A stretch of DNA of 47,035 bases from Halorubrum sp. F4 (GCF_027257195.1 NZ_JAPDFS010000001.1:746831-793865); one strand, 5' to 3'; numbered from the stretch's first letter, positions 24,509 through 33,822 are shown. Notes: generated by a model not told the origin, from the sequence alone. Made by a program: numbers and translations.

Positions 24509-24533
24509 ATCTTCCCGATTAGCGAGGAACGAA

Positions 24534-24541
24534 CGTAAACC
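24534..24541 (-). promoter_or_regulatory. TATA box of the NDUFA9-like gene
   Basis: GGTTTACG on the minus strand, 29 nt before ATG 24508. Confidence 0.4.
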
Positions 24542-24601
24542 TACCGCGGCGTCAGACGCCCGAACGACACATGTCAACTAAAACCATGCCGTGTAGTGTC
24601 A

Positions 24602-25579
24602 TTACGTCCACCGGTCGAGGCCGGTCTGGACCTGTGACTCCCGGATGCGCTCGAACCCGCGAGCGACCTCGTCGGCGTCGACGCCCCACTCGTCCACCAC
24701 GTACGCCCGCGCGGCCTCGACGTCGGGTTCGATCGTCCCGTCGAAGTCGGCGTCCGTGACCGGCGGGTCGAGGAAGAACTCCCGAACCGTCTCCGCGTTC
24801 GGGATCGACGCGTCGCGTGCCTCGAGGACGGCCCACAGGTCGCCGTGCTCGCGTACCGCCGACACCGCCGTCTTCGGCCCGATACCGCGGACGCCCCCGT
24901 TGAAGTCGGTACCACACAGCATGGCGACGTCGACGAGTCCCTCGCGGTCGAGTTCGAGGTCCGCGAGCGTCGCCTCGAGGTCCATCAGCTCCGGGTCGCC
25001 CTTGCTCGTCAGCTGCCGGAGCGTCGTCGGCGCGCCGAACAGCAGGGTGTCGTAGTCCTCGCTGCCCGCGTGGTCGACGGTCCCCGTCGCGGCCATGTGC
25101 GCACACTGTGCCTCCCCCTCCGCGGGGGCCTCCACGATCGGCACGTCGAGCAGGCCGAACAGCTCCCTTGTCGTCTCCTGGATGGTGTCGGTGAGCCGCT
25201 GCGTCCGTGCGGAGAGGCGAGCGGCCTCGACGGCGTCGCCGCGCTCGGCCGCCGCTTCCCGTCGCTTCTCGGCGCGCTCGCGTTTCTCCCTGCGTTCCGC
25301 CACCTCGTCGGCCTTCAGGTCGGTCACCTCTCCGTCGAACACCATCACCGGCGTCAGGTCGTGTTCGAAGAACTTCGGGAGCCCCTGGACGATCCCGAGC
25401 AAGTTGGCGACCTCGACGCCCTCGGCGGTCGTGTAGGCGTCGTCGTTCGTCCACTTCACCGTCGTCGTGAGGTACCGATACAGCCAGTTGTGCGCGTCGA
25501 CGGCGACGACGCTCCCCTCCAGCTCCTCGAAGGCGACCTCCCGTATCGACGCGAGGTCGCGCAGGTCCGCGTTTCCCAT
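24602..25579 (-). CDS. fen: Flap endonuclease FEN1
   Basis: A 325-residue structure-specific nuclease that removes 5' flaps during Okazaki fragment maturation and repair. It has the XPG N region ([23 protein letters not shown]), the XPG I region ([24 protein letters not shown]) and the H3TH segment ([16 protein letters not shown]). The C-terminal QTGLDRWT resembles a PCNA-interacting box. ATG 25579 (MGNADLRDL) is chosen over an ATG 12 nt upstream because the TATA box lies 27 nt before it and because the family starts with MGNADLR. Confidence 0.95.
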   Translation of the reverse strand: MGNADLRDLASIREVAFEELEGSVVAVDAHNWLYRYLTTTVKWTNDDAYTTAEGVEVANLLGIVQGLPKFFEHDLTPVMVFDGEVTDLKADEVAERREKRERAEKRREAAAERGDAVEAARLSARTQRLTDTIQETTRELFGLLDVPIVEAPAEGEAQCAHMAATGTVDHAGSEDYDTLLFGAPTTLRQLTSKGDPELMDLEATLADLELDREGLVDVAMLCGTDFNGGVRGIGPKTAVSAVREHGDLWAVLEARDASIPNAETVREFFLDPPVTDADFDGTIEPDVEAARAYVVDEWGVDADEVARGFERIRESQVQTGLDRWT

Positions 25580-25601
25580 TACCCGTCTCATCGCCTTCCG
25601 G

Positions 25602-25611
25602 GATATTAAAC
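25602..25611 (-). promoter_or_regulatory. TATA box of fen
   Basis: GTTTAATATC on the minus strand, 27 nt before ATG 25579; it decides that start over the upstream ATG at 25591. Confidence 0.65.
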
Positions 25612-25662
25612 GATCGAGACGGCGGTAGAGGACTCACCGCCGGGAACGAGGGCGGACGGCGG

Positions 25663-27042
25663 CTACGTCGAGCTCGCCGGCGCCAGCTCCGACGCCTTCG
25701 ACCGGGCTCGCGAGACGATCGACGGCTTGGCCTCGAAGGCGAGCGTGACGTGCTCGTCGGCGTACGTCTCCTCGTCGACGTGGGCGTGGTCGTGGATCCA
25801 CGAGACGAGGCTCATCGCGTCGTCGGAGACGGGCAACATCAGCCGCTCGCGCTCCCACTCCGGAAGCTCGGCCTCCACGCGGTCGCGGAGCTCCGCGACG
25901 CCCGCACCCGTCCGCGCCGAGACGGCCACCGGGTCCGGCGCGAGCCCCGAGAGCGCGGCGCGCTTGTCCGCCAGCTCGCCGGGATCGAGCCGGTCGACCT
26001 TGTTGAACACGGTGACGATGGGGGCCTCGTTGCGCTCGTAGAGCGTGTCGTGGCTCGTGACGAGCTTCTCGCGCATCTCGGGCACCGGCTCGCTCGCGTC
26101 CACCACGAGCAACACGAGGTCCGCGCGGTACACCGAGTCCAGCGTCGACTCGAACGACTCGACGAGCCAGTGGGGAAGGTCCGCGATGAACCCGACCGTG
26201 TCCGTGAGCAGCACGTCGCGTTTCTCCATCTCCGCCCGGCGGGTCGTCGTCCCGAGCGTGGTGAACAGCATGTCCTCCGACTCGGCGGTCGTCGCGAGGT
26301 CCGGGTGGCGGTCCTCGTTCTCGTCGACGTCGAGCTCGGCGGCCAGCCGCCGCATCAGCGTCGACTTCCCCGCGTTGGTGTAGCCCGCGAGCGCGACCAG
26401 GTCGAACCCGGAGTCGCGGCGTTGCTCGCGGCGGGCCTGCTCCTTCTCGGCGATCGATTCCAGTTCGTCCTGGATCTCCGAGATCTGGCGTTTGATGTCG
26501 CGCTCGACGCTCTCGTCGTACTCTCCGAGCCCCATGAACCCCGGGCGCTCGTCGCGTTTCGCCAGGCTGGCCTTCGCCTCCGCGCGCGGCAGCTCGTACC
26601 GCAGTTCGGCGAGTTCGACCTGGAGCTGGGCCTTCCGGGTGTTCGCGCGCTGGCCGAAGATCTCTAGGATGAGCGTGAACCGGTCTATCACCTCGACGCC
26701 CTCGGGGAGCTCTCCCCCGATGTTGAACGTCTGATAGGGCCCGACGTCGTTGTCGATCACGACGCAGTCGGCGTCGCGCTCGCGGACGAGGTCGCGAAGC
26801 TCCGCGACCTTCCCCTCGCCGAACATGAACGCGGCGTCCTCGGTGCGGGTCTGGGTGAGTCCGCCGACGACCTCGTATCCCGCGGCCTCCGCGAGCCGGG
26901 TTATCTCCGAGAGGTCGGCGTCGCCGGCGTCGACGCGCTTGGCGACGACCGCCGGGCGGTCGTCGGTCGCCTCGCCGTCGGCTCCTCGCCCTGATCGATC
27001 CGTCGGCCCCGTTCGTCCCGTCCCGCCGGCGTCGCTCCTCAC
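25663..27042 (-). CDS. hflX: Ribosome-associated GTPase HflX
   Basis: A 459-residue GTPase with the HflX N-terminal domain, a helical linker (RYELPRAEAKAS, then DIKRQISEIQDELESI), and the G domain: GYTNAGKST (G1), TLGTTTR (G2), DTVGFI (G3) and NKVD (G4). HflX acts on the 50S subunit and rescues stalled ribosomes in bacteria; the archaeal role is less known. The Gly/Asp-rich first 30 residues are not conserved. Start GTG 27042 overlaps the stop of the upstream small gene by 4 nt, so the two are coupled. Confidence 0.93.
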   Translation of the reverse strand: MRSDAGGTGRTGPTDRSGRGADGEATDDRPAVVAKRVDAGDADLSEITRLAEAAGYEVVGGLTQTRTEDAAFMFGEGKVAELRDLVRERDADCVVIDNDVGPYQTFNIGGELPEGVEVIDRFTLILEIFGQRANTRKAQLQVELAELRYELPRAEAKASLAKRDERPGFMGLGEYDESVERDIKRQISEIQDELESIAEKEQARREQRRDSGFDLVALAGYTNAGKSTLMRRLAAELDVDENEDRHPDLATTAESEDMLFTTLGTTTRRAEMEKRDVLLTDTVGFIADLPHWLVESFESTLDSVYRADLVLLVVDASEPVPEMREKLVTSHDTLYERNEAPIVTVFNKVDRLDPGELADKRAALSGLAPDPVAVSARTGAGVAELRDRVEAELPEWERERLMLPVSDDAMSLVSWIHDHAHVDEETYADEHVTLAFEAKPSIVSRARSKASELAPASST

Positions 27043-27395
27043 AGGAGCAACCCTCGGGCGGCGTACGCGGCGTGATGTGCGGCCTGCACGGTTTCGCGTT
27101 CGCCTATGCTCTCGACGTATTTAAAGTCGGGCTGGAAGCTCAACCCGATCCGGTCGGCGGGCTCCTCGTAGAACTCGCCGTGCTCGGAGACGATCGGACA
27201 CGCCGGCGGCTCCGGGAGGTTTCCCACCGCCTCGGCGACGAGGTCGACCGTCGCCTCGAGGGTCGGTCCCTCGCGCACGCTGGCGAACCCGATCCCCTCG
27301 ACCGAGCGGATCCGGCTGGAGTCGACGCTGGCGTGGACCGCGGCCGCGACCATCAGGTACTCGCCGTCCTCCTCGTGGCGGCCGCTGATGTCCAC
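27039..27395 (-). CDS. Conserved archaeal protein, DUF2209-like
   Basis: A 118-residue soluble protein beginning at GTG 27395 with DISGRHEEDGEYLMVAAAVH, followed by an alpha/beta pattern ending YAARGLLL. I associate it with the archaeal DUF2209 family, whose function is unknown. The frame stays open upstream without a better start, so the true N-terminus may be a little longer (reading VVGVDISG). It overlaps the HflX start by 4 nt, suggesting a linked role in translation or RNA, but this is only context. Confidence 0.65.
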   Translation of the reverse strand: MDISGRHEEDGEYLMVAAAVHASVDSSRIRSVEGIGFASVREGPTLEATVDLVAEAVGNLPEPPACPIVSEHGEFYEEPADRIGLSFQPDFKYVESIGERETVQAAHHAAYAARGLLL

Positions 27396-27520
27396 GCCGA
27401 CGACCTCAGGGACGGGCGCCGTCCACCTCGATTGGACGGATCCCGTCCGTCCGCGCTCGAACCATGGAGGTCAGTAGGTCCCCCTTCGGCTTGAATTTCC
27501 CGCCCGGAGGGCCGATCCTC

Positions 27521-27591
27521 ACCCGTATCGTGAGTCCCAGTCCGTCCCGTCGTGAGCCCCACCATCCGTCCCATCGTGAATCCCACCGTCC
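27521..27591. repeat. Three tandem 24-nt imperfect repeats
   Basis: Units at 27521-27543, 27544-27567 and 27568-27591 follow the pattern GTCCCRTCGTGARYCCCACC. They fill the spacer between the divergent DUF2209-like and MFS genes, ending 2 nt before the TATA box of the latter. They could bind a regulator or be replication slippage. Confidence 0.55.
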
Positions 27592-27592
27592 G

Positions 27593-27601
27593 TCTTATGT
27601 A
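27593..27601 (+). promoter_or_regulatory. TATA box of the MFS transporter gene
   Basis: TCTTATGTA lies 29 nt before ATG 27626 and supports that start over longer frames. Confidence 0.5.
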
Positions 27602-27625
27602 GCCGCGGGCGAAGTGCTCGTCCGT

Positions 27626-29041
27626 ATGTCGAAGTCGTGGCTGTACGCCTGGGCGCTCGCATCGGTGGCGTTCGGCGGTGCGTCGCTCGTCGTCCCGCTG
27701 TACGTCGTCGAACTCGGCGGATCGGCGGCCACCCTCGGCACGCTCGCCGCGGTCGCCGCCGCCGTCGGCGTCCCCGGCGCGCTCGTCTTCGGTCGGCTCG
27801 CCGATCGCACGGGGCGACGGCGAGTGTTCGTGATCGCCGCGCTCGCCCTGCTCGTCGTCTCGCTCGCGGTCTTGCCCGCACTCGAGTCGATCCCCGCCGT
27901 GGTCGCCGCCAACGGCGTCGTCTGGTTCGCGTTCGCGGCCGCCACGCCGGTCGTCACGCTGCTCGCGGTCGCCGGCGCGCCGGAGAACGAGTGGAGCACA
28001 CGGATCGGCGAGTTGAACGAGTACGGGGGGATCGGCTGGGCGCTCGGGCTCCTGCTCGGCACGGTTTGGACCGGAGCCGCGGCGCGCCTCGGCGGTACGA
28101 GCGGGATCGGGAGCCTGCTCCTCGCGCTCGCTGCCCTCGCGGGCATCGGACTCCTCGCCTCGGTCCGGTGGCTCCCGGCCGACGCCGAGTCGGCCGAGGT
28201 CTCACCCCGACGGCTCCAGCGGGCCCTCCGGCGGGCGAACCGTTTCAGCGTCCGAGCGGCGACGTTCCCGTTCGCGGTCGGGCGCGCGGACTTCCGGCGG
28301 CTCCATCCCGGGCGGCTGGCCGAGCGGTTCACCCCGACGCTCGCGCTCTACTTCGGCGCGGTCACGCTCTTTTTCACCGGCTTCGCCGCCTTCTTCGCGC
28401 CGCTCCCGGCGTACCTCACCGACGTCGGCGTCGGCTCGGAGGGCGTGTTCGCCCTCTACCTGGTCAGCAGCGTCGCCTCGGCGGTCCTCTTCGAGCGGGT
28501 CGGGGAGGTCTCCGGTCGACGCGACCCGATGTCGATCCAGGTTCTGGGGCTCTCCGCGCGGGGGATCGCGTTCCCGCTGGTCTTCGTCGTCGGAGCGGCA
28601 CTCGGCGTGTCGGCGCTCGGTTACCTCGGAATGGCCGTCGTCTTCGGGCTGATCGGGCTCACCTGGGCGGTGATCGCGGTCACCGCCGGGACGCTCGTGA
28701 CCCGGCTCGCGCCGCTCTCCGTCCGCGGCGAGGCGCTCGGCGTGTACGCCGCGTTGAGCGCGCTCGCCGGAGCGATCGGGAGCGTGATCGGGGGACGGAT
28801 CGCCGCGACGAGCTACGAGCTGGGATTCGTTGCCGCCGGCGCACTGGTGCTCGTCGGCGCGGCCCTCGTCTTCCTGCTCGGGCGGCGGGTGCGTCGGAAC
28901 GGGACACCGAAGGCGAACGCGTCTCGAACCACCGATCCGACCGGGTCGCCGTCCGAGTCGCCGTCCGAAACGTCCGAGCCGTCCGAGTCGCCGACGGACG
29001 ACCCGCGAGTCCGAACGAGCGTCGATCCCGACGAGCGCTGA
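27626..29041 (+). CDS. Major facilitator superfamily transporter
   Basis: A 471-residue secondary transporter with about 12 membrane helices. The MFS loop 2-3 motif is GRLADRTGRRRVF. The long central cytoplasmic loop (about residues 190-235) is Arg-rich. Helices 7-12 follow, then a C-terminal tail of about 60 residues rich in Ser, Pro, Glu and Thr with repeated SPSE/SES units. The substrate cannot be inferred; drug or metabolite efflux is a guess from the fold. The start MSKSWLYAWAL is set by the TATA box. It is convergent with RaSEA. Confidence 0.88.
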   Translation: MSKSWLYAWALASVAFGGASLVVPLYVVELGGSAATLGTLAAVAAAVGVPGALVFGRLADRTGRRRVFVIAALALLVVSLAVLPALESIPAVVAANGVVWFAFAAATPVVTLLAVAGAPENEWSTRIGELNEYGGIGWALGLLLGTVWTGAAARLGGTSGIGSLLLALAALAGIGLLASVRWLPADAESAEVSPRRLQRALRRANRFSVRAATFPFAVGRADFRRLHPGRLAERFTPTLALYFGAVTLFFTGFAAFFAPLPAYLTDVGVGSEGVFALYLVSSVASAVLFERVGEVSGRRDPMSIQVLGLSARGIAFPLVFVVGAALGVSALGYLGMAVVFGLIGLTWAVIAVTAGTLVTRLAPLSVRGEALGVYAALSALAGAIGSVIGGRIAATSYELGFVAAGALVLVGAALVFLLGRRVRRNGTPKANASRTTDPTGSPSESPSETSEPSESPTDDPRVRTSVDPDER

Positions 29042-29064
29042 TCCAGCCGTGTCCCGGAATCGCG

Positions 29065-30159
29065 CTACCGCGCCAGCGGCATGTTGTAGCTCGTCTCCTC
29101 CGCCATGACGACCTCCCAGGTGTCCTCACACTCGCAGAAGACCTGATCGAAGACGCTCGGGTCCTGTCGCCGATCGAAGTCCTTGATCGCGGTCTGAACC
29201 CGATCGTCGCACTCGCCGCAGTTGTGTGCGCCCCGGTCGGAGCCGTGCCCGACCGGATCGGAGACGACGATGGCGTCGACGTCGGCGGTCTTCTCGAGCA
29301 CGTGCGCGACGGTCCAGAGCCACGGCGGGCGGTAGCCGCCCTCGAAGAACAGCTCGTCGACCATGGTGTATCGCTGGACGTTGGTCGGGTTCATCGAGAC
29401 GGTGTGACACCCCTCGACGGCGGCACACCGCCGGATCGAGTCGACCATGTCCGCGGCGGCCTCCGGCTCCGCGAGGAAGGGCGGCTTCAACAGCAGGTAC
29501 GCCTTGACGCCAACGTCGGCATCGAACGTGGCGTCCGCGGCCGCCGCCTCGCCACAGGCGTCCTCGAAGTCGGCGAAGTCGAAGTACTTGTTCACGCAGT
29601 CGCGGCGGACGCGGTCGGTCGCGGTCTCCAGTCCGACGGCCACGTCAGTCGCGATCCCGTGTTCGGCGAAGTCGCCGACCTTCTCACGGTCGACGAAGTC
29701 CGGGAGCGACTCGACGACGATCCGGTCGCGGTCGGCGAACGTCTCGGCGATGGCCCGCCGCGTCTCCGCGGGGACCTCGCGCTCGTCGAGGAAGGACCCG
29801 GAGGTGTAGATCTTGATCAGCTCGGCGGGCTCCTCGGCGTTCTCGCGCTCGTGGTCGAGACACGCCTCGATCTGGGTGGTGAGGTCCTCGTGGCTCACGC
29901 TGCCACCCTCGACGGACTCCGCGACGTACCCACACATGGTACAGCCGCCGGCGCGGGCCCAGCGACAGCCGCCCGTGTTCAGGATGATCGTGAGCGAGTT
30001 CACCACCCCATCGGGGGTGTTGTCCTCGTCGATCCAGACCCGGGTCGGCTGCGTCGGGTCGTACGTCTCCGAGCGCTCGGCGCGGATGTCGCGCATGACC
30101 GCGTTGTGCGCGTCCATGCCGCGCCCCTGCTCGTACGCTTCGGGGCTCGGTTGACTCAT
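29065..30159 (-). CDS. raSEA: Archaeosine biosynthesis radical SAM protein RaSEA
   Basis: A 364-residue radical SAM enzyme with the unusual cluster spacing CRWARAGGCTMC (Cys65, 73, 76). Family motifs are IYTSGSFLDEREVP, VVESLPDFVD and VGLETATD. With ArcS it forms the archaeosine synthase that cleaves the preQ0-lysine adduct on tRNA position 15 to give archaeosine. C-terminal cysteines (CGECDD, FCECED) may bind an extra metal. It is monocistronic, with ATG at 30159. Confidence 0.9.
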   Translation of the reverse strand: MSQPSPEAYEQGRGMDAHNAVMRDIRAERSETYDPTQPTRVWIDEDNTPDGVVNSLTIILNTGGCRWARAGGCTMCGYVAESVEGGSVSHEDLTTQIEACLDHERENAEEPAELIKIYTSGSFLDEREVPAETRRAIAETFADRDRIVVESLPDFVDREKVGDFAEHGIATDVAVGLETATDRVRRDCVNKYFDFADFEDACGEAAAADATFDADVGVKAYLLLKPPFLAEPEAAADMVDSIRRCAAVEGCHTVSMNPTNVQRYTMVDELFFEGGYRPPWLWTVAHVLEKTADVDAIVVSDPVGHGSDRGAHNCGECDDRVQTAIKDFDRRQDPSVFDQVFCECEDTWEVVMAEETSYNMPLAR

Positions 30160-30232
30160 TGTCGGGGAGAGCGGCCGAGCGCGTAAAGCCGTGTCGTCAC
30201 GGCGGAACGGTCTCGGGTCGGGCGAGGCGCCG

Positions 30233-30706
30233 TCACGTCGGCAGGTTGGCGAACATGATCCCGAGCGCGAAGAGGAGGAACGTCGCCGACGCGACGACGG
30301 CGTACCAGCCCACGCCGACCGCGAGCGCGACTCGACCGTCGAGTCCGGAGCTCGTGTCGGGCGTCCACACGCCGCGTCCGGGGAGCCATCGCAGGCATGC
30401 GACCGCCGCCACGCCGGGGACGAGGACGTTCGCGGCGATCACGCCGGCGACGATCCCGGCCGCCTCCCCGCCCGTGACCGGACCGGTTCCGGCGACGAGG
30501 AGGACCGCGCCGAGGTACGACAGGACCTGTCCCACGACCACGACCGCCCCGACGACGAGGTAGTTCGCGAGCAGGGTTCGAGTCGGCCAGACGAACAGCG
30601 CGCGGAGCCGTTCGACCGCCAGTAGCGGCGACCAGCCGAGAAGCACCACCGCGGCGAACGCGGAGACGACCGTCAACTCGATGGGGACCATGTCGCGGTG
30701 CGTCAT
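30233..30706 (-). CDS. Small four-helix membrane protein, unknown function
   Basis: A 157-residue protein with four or five hydrophobic segments (LTVVSAFAAVVLLGW, VVGAVVVVGQVLSYLG, AGIVAGVIAANVLVPGV, VGWYAVVASATFLLFALG). No charged catalytic motif is seen and I do not recognise the family beyond haloarchaeal conserved membrane proteins. ATG 30706 is given, but a TATA-like CTTATTTGA (30718-30726, minus) would put transcription start closer to the second ATG at 30691 (MVPIELTV), so that start is equally possible. Confidence 0.6.
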   Translation of the reverse strand: MTHRDMVPIELTVVSAFAAVVLLGWSPLLAVERLRALFVWPTRTLLANYLVVGAVVVVGQVLSYLGAVLLVAGTGPVTGGEAAGIVAGVIAANVLVPGVAAVACLRWLPGRGVWTPDTSSGLDGRVALAVGVGWYAVVASATFLLFALGIMFANLPT

Positions 30707-30731
30707 CCGCTCGCCTCAAATAAGCCACTCT

Positions 30732-31181
30732 TCACGGAGGCGGGTCCTCCGGGACAGTCCGACCGGTCCGGGCGGCGACCGCGAGGGCACCCCCGGTCGC
30801 CCCGATCGCGTTGACGAACGAGTCGCGCCACGCGAACGTCCGCCACGGGATCCCGAACTGGAGGAGCTCCACGCCGAACCCGAACCCCACCGCGACCGCG
30901 GCGGCGACGACCAAGCCGCGGCCGCTCCGGCCCGTCGCACGCGCCACCAATGCGGCGAGCACCGCGTAGCCGACGAGGTGGAACGGGTCGGTCGGGGAGA
31001 CCGGGACGGCGACGACGACGCCACCGATCCCGCCGTCGCCCCCCGTCTCCGGAACGGGGACGACCGATGCGACGAGGACGACGGCGGCGAACGCGCCCGC
31101 GGGACTCCAGCGTTCCCGGAGGGTCGCGACCGTCGAAACGCGCTCGCCCTCCGCCGGTCCGTCACCGTTCGAGTCGCTCAC
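30732..31181 (-). CDS. VanZ-like membrane protein
   Basis: A 149-residue membrane protein with the VanZ family pattern: a helix with SVVPVPE, PFHLVGYAVLAALVARA, GFGFGVELLQFGIPWRTFAWRDSFVNAIG. In this family the HxxxY/F and ExxQ residues are conserved; the function in archaea is unknown. GTG 31181 (VSDSNGDG) is preferred; the frame is open further upstream without support. The 280 nt between it and the AOR gene contain no other gene. Confidence 0.75.
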   Translation of the reverse strand: MSDSNGDGPAEGERVSTVATLRERWSPAGAFAAVVLVASVVPVPETGGDGGIGGVVVAVPVSPTDPFHLVGYAVLAALVARATGRSGRGLVVAAAVAVGFGFGVELLQFGIPWRTFAWRDSFVNAIGATGGALAVAARTGRTVPEDPPP

Positions 31182-31414
31182 GGGGACGCCTTTCCACGGA
31201 GCGCGGTTAGCTCTTCGGCGAGCGAGTCGACGCGCGACGACCGGCGTCACACCGCTCGTGACGTCGGTCCGTCGGCGAAACCGCCAGCGGGAACGTTCCG
31301 ATCCACCCGGGAGATCCCACGAACGAACCGTCACTCCGAGACAACCGTTCGATTCGGTGCGTTCTCCCGTTCCTCGATCGGTCCTCGAGGGCATCGGAAG
31401 GGTGTAACCAGTAT

Positions 31415-31439
31415 AGGTTTCACATAGACGTGAAGACCT
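31415..31439. promoter_or_regulatory. Inverted repeat upstream of the aldehyde oxidoreductase gene
   Basis: AGGTTTCAC (31415-31423) and GTGAAGACCT (31430-31439) form an imperfect dyad with a 6-nt centre. It lies 15-40 nt upstream of the TATA box and so may bind an activator or repressor. Confidence 0.4.
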
Positions 31440-31455
31440 AACACGCTGTGGTCCG

Positions 31456-31463
31456 TCTATAAT
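31456..31463 (+). promoter_or_regulatory. TATA box of the aldehyde oxidoreductase gene
   Basis: TCTATAAT overlaps the first possible ATG (31462). Its spacing places the transcript start near 31485, next to the third in-frame ATG at 31486. Confidence 0.5.
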
Positions 31464-33402
31464 GAACGAGCATTACATGACTGAAATGGGTGGCTACAGA
31501 GACCGAGTTGCACAGGTCGATCTCGGCGAGGGAGCGGTCGAGTACCGCGGGATCGACGACGAGGACGCGGAGAAGTACATCGGCGCGCGCGGGCTGGGCG
31601 TCAAGTACGTCTTCGACGCCGGCCCCGACGTCGACCCGATGGAACCGGACAACCGGCTGGCGTTCATGACCGGGCCGCTCACCGGGACCCAGACCGTGAT
31701 GAGCGGTCGGATCGCGCTGGTGACCAAGTCCCCGCTGACGGGGACGGTCACCGACTCACACCACGGCGGCTGGTCCGGCGCGCGGCTCAAGTGGGCCGGA
31801 CTCGACGGCATCCTGCTCGACGGCGCGAGCGACGACCCCGTCTATCTCGTCGTCGAGGACGGGGACGTGGAGGTCCGCGACGCCTCCCACGTCTGGGGCA
31901 AGGGCGTCCACGACACCATCGACGAGCTCGGCGAGGAGGTCGAGGGCTCGGTCGGCAAGAACCTCTCGGTGATGGCGATCGGGCAGGCCGGCGAGAACGG
32001 CGTCCGGTACGCCTGCGTGATGAACGAGGACGACCGGGCCTCGGGCCGTGGCGGCACCGGCGCCGTGATGGGCTCGAAGAAGGTGAAGGCGGTCGTCGTC
32101 AAGAGCGGCACCGACATGCCGAAGCCGGCGGACCCGGAGACGTTCAAGAAGGGCTACCAGCAGGCGATGGAGGTCATTCGGGAGTCGGACGTCACCGCGC
32201 CCAACGAGGGCGGGCTCTCGATGTACGGCACCAACGTCCTGATGAACGCGACCGAGGAGATGGACGGGCTGCCGACGAAGAACGCGAAGTACACCTCCAC
32301 GGAGGCGTACAACGGCACCGAGGGGATCGACGTCGACGCCGAGCGCGTCTCCGGCGAGAACGTCCGCGAGAACATCCTCGTGGACGAGCCGACGTGTCAC
32401 TCCTGTCCGGTCGCGTGCAAGAAGGAGGTCGAGGTACAGCTCCACCACAAGGGCCAGGACATGAACGTCCGCACGGAGTCGTACGAGTACGAGTCCGCGT
32501 GGGCGCTCGGTCCGAACTCCGGACACACCGACCGCGACGAGATCGCCTTGATGCTCGAGCACTGTAACGACGTGGGCGTCGACACGATCGAGGTCGGCAA
32601 CACGATGGCGATGGCGATGGAGATGACCGAGCAGGGCAAACTCGACGTCGGCATCGACTGGGGCGACTCCGAGCGGATGGTCGACCTCATCGACGAGATC
32701 GGGAACCGCTCGACAGACCTGGGCGACCTGCTCGCCGAGGGTCCGGATCGGGTCGGCGAGCGCAAGGACGCCCACGACAACAAGCTCTCGGTCAAGGGCC
32801 AGAGCATCGCGGCGTACGACCCGCGCTGTATGAAGGGGATGGCGATCGCGTTCGCCACCTCGAACCGCGGCGCGTGTCACCTGCGCGGGTACACGCCCGC
32901 GGCGGAGATCCTCGGGATCCCGGAGAAGGTCGATCCCTACGAGTGGGAGGGCAAGGGCGAGCTCACCGCCACGTTCCAGGACCTCCACGCGATCTCGGAC
33001 TCGTTCGACATCTGCAAGTTCAACGCGTTCGCGGAGGGGATCGAGGAGTACGTCCTCCAGTACAGCGGGATGACCGGCCGCGAGGTCACCGAGGACGAGC
33101 TGTTCGAGGCCGGCGAGCGGATCTACAACCTCGAGCGCTACTTCAACAACCTCGCCGGCTTCGACGGCGAGGACGACAGCCTACCCGGACGGTTCGTGGA
33201 GGGACACCCCGACGCGATCCCCGGCCAGGGCGCGAGCGAGGGTGAGCTCGCGGAGCTCGACCTCATGAAGGAGGAGTACTACGAGCACCGCGGCTGGGTC
33301 GACGGCGTCGTCCCCGACGAGAAGCTCGACGAGTTGGGGATCGACATCGGTCCCGGAACCGGCGTCTCCGCCGGCGACTCCGCGGCGCCCGCCGACGACT
33401 GA
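31462..33402 (+). CDS. Aldehyde ferredoxin oxidoreductase family (tungstopterin enzyme)
   Basis: A 646-residue AOR-family protein, oxidising an aldehyde to its acid with ferredoxin as acceptor. The [4Fe-4S] ligands are Cys312, 315 and 319 in CHSCPVAC, with the distant fourth Cys near 518 in DSFDICKF. The N-terminal domain has GARGLGVKYVFD and the pterin contacts TGTVTDSHHGG and SGRGGTGAVMGSKK. Start is uncertain: ATG 31462 lies on the TATA box, so ATG 31486 (MGGYRDRV) or 31477 is more likely in vivo. The C-terminal tail is Gly/Ala/Asp-rich. moaA in this window supplies an early step of its cofactor. Confidence 0.9.
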   Translation: MNEHYMTEMGGYRDRVAQVDLGEGAVEYRGIDDEDAEKYIGARGLGVKYVFDAGPDVDPMEPDNRLAFMTGPLTGTQTVMSGRIALVTKSPLTGTVTDSHHGGWSGARLKWAGLDGILLDGASDDPVYLVVEDGDVEVRDASHVWGKGVHDTIDELGEEVEGSVGKNLSVMAIGQAGENGVRYACVMNEDDRASGRGGTGAVMGSKKVKAVVVKSGTDMPKPADPETFKKGYQQAMEVIRESDVTAPNEGGLSMYGTNVLMNATEEMDGLPTKNAKYTSTEAYNGTEGIDVDAERVSGENVRENILVDEPTCHSCPVACKKEVEVQLHHKGQDMNVRTESYEYESAWALGPNSGHTDRDEIALMLEHCNDVGVDTIEVGNTMAMAMEMTEQGKLDVGIDWGDSERMVDLIDEIGNRSTDLGDLLAEGPDRVGERKDAHDNKLSVKGQSIAAYDPRCMKGMAIAFATSNRGACHLRGYTPAAEILGIPEKVDPYEWEGKGELTATFQDLHAISDSFDICKFNAFAEGIEEYVLQYSGMTGREVTEDELFEAGERIYNLERYFNNLAGFDGEDDSLPGRFVEGHPDAIPGQGASEGELAELDLMKEEYYEHRGWVDGVVPDEKLDELGIDIGPGTGVSAGDSAAPADD

Positions 33403-33438
33403 TCACGCGAGGCTCGCGTTCCGGTCCCGTTCGGTCCA

Positions 33439-33448
33439 TTTTTAAGTA
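33439..33448 (+). promoter_or_regulatory. TATA box of the gene at 33471
   Basis: TTTTTAAGTA is centred 27 nt before ATG 33471 (leaderless). Confidence 0.6.
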
Positions 33449-33470
33449 GTTCGCACGGGTAGCCGCGGCC

Positions 33471-33776
33471 ATGGTCCACGATCCGCTCTCCCCCTCCCAG
33501 GCGCTGCGCACTCGGTCCGGGGCGACGCTCACGGCAGTGAGTCTCCTCGTCCTCGTGTACGGGGTGATCGTCGCACAACTGCTCCCCGGCGTCCTGATCG
33601 CGGGACTCCTGACGATCGGGGCGTACCTCTGGTATCGGACGTTCGCCGTCCTCGATTCCATCGCCGACGCCGCACAGCGGCTCGCCGACGTAAGGGAACG
33701 CGAGTCCGGTGAAACCGCCGACCGCGACGCGTCGGATCCCGTGCGTTCGAACCGTCTCACGGAGCGCGGGGAGTGA
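33471..33776 (+). CDS. Small two-helix membrane protein, unknown function
   Basis: A 101-residue protein with a paired hydrophobic region (ATLTAVSLLVLVYGVIVAQL and LIAGLLTIGAYLWYR), then an amphipathic helix (DSIADAAQRLADVRE) and a hydrophilic tail. No family is recognised. The leaderless promoter at 33439 and clean spacing after the AOR stop support the gene. Confidence 0.6.
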   Translation: MVHDPLSPSQALRTRSGATLTAVSLLVLVYGVIVAQLLPGVLIAGLLTIGAYLWYRTFAVLDSIADAAQRLADVRERESGETADRDASDPVRSNRLTERGE

Positions 33777-33822
33777 CCGTCGATCGCGGCGGGAGGACGC
33801 ACACGCGCTCTTGACGGAACGG

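Noticed and set aside
27637..30186. An 849-codon plus-strand frame through the MFS and RaSEA genes
   Set aside because: It is a shadow frame: arginine-rich, no domains, and it covers two confident genes in other frames.
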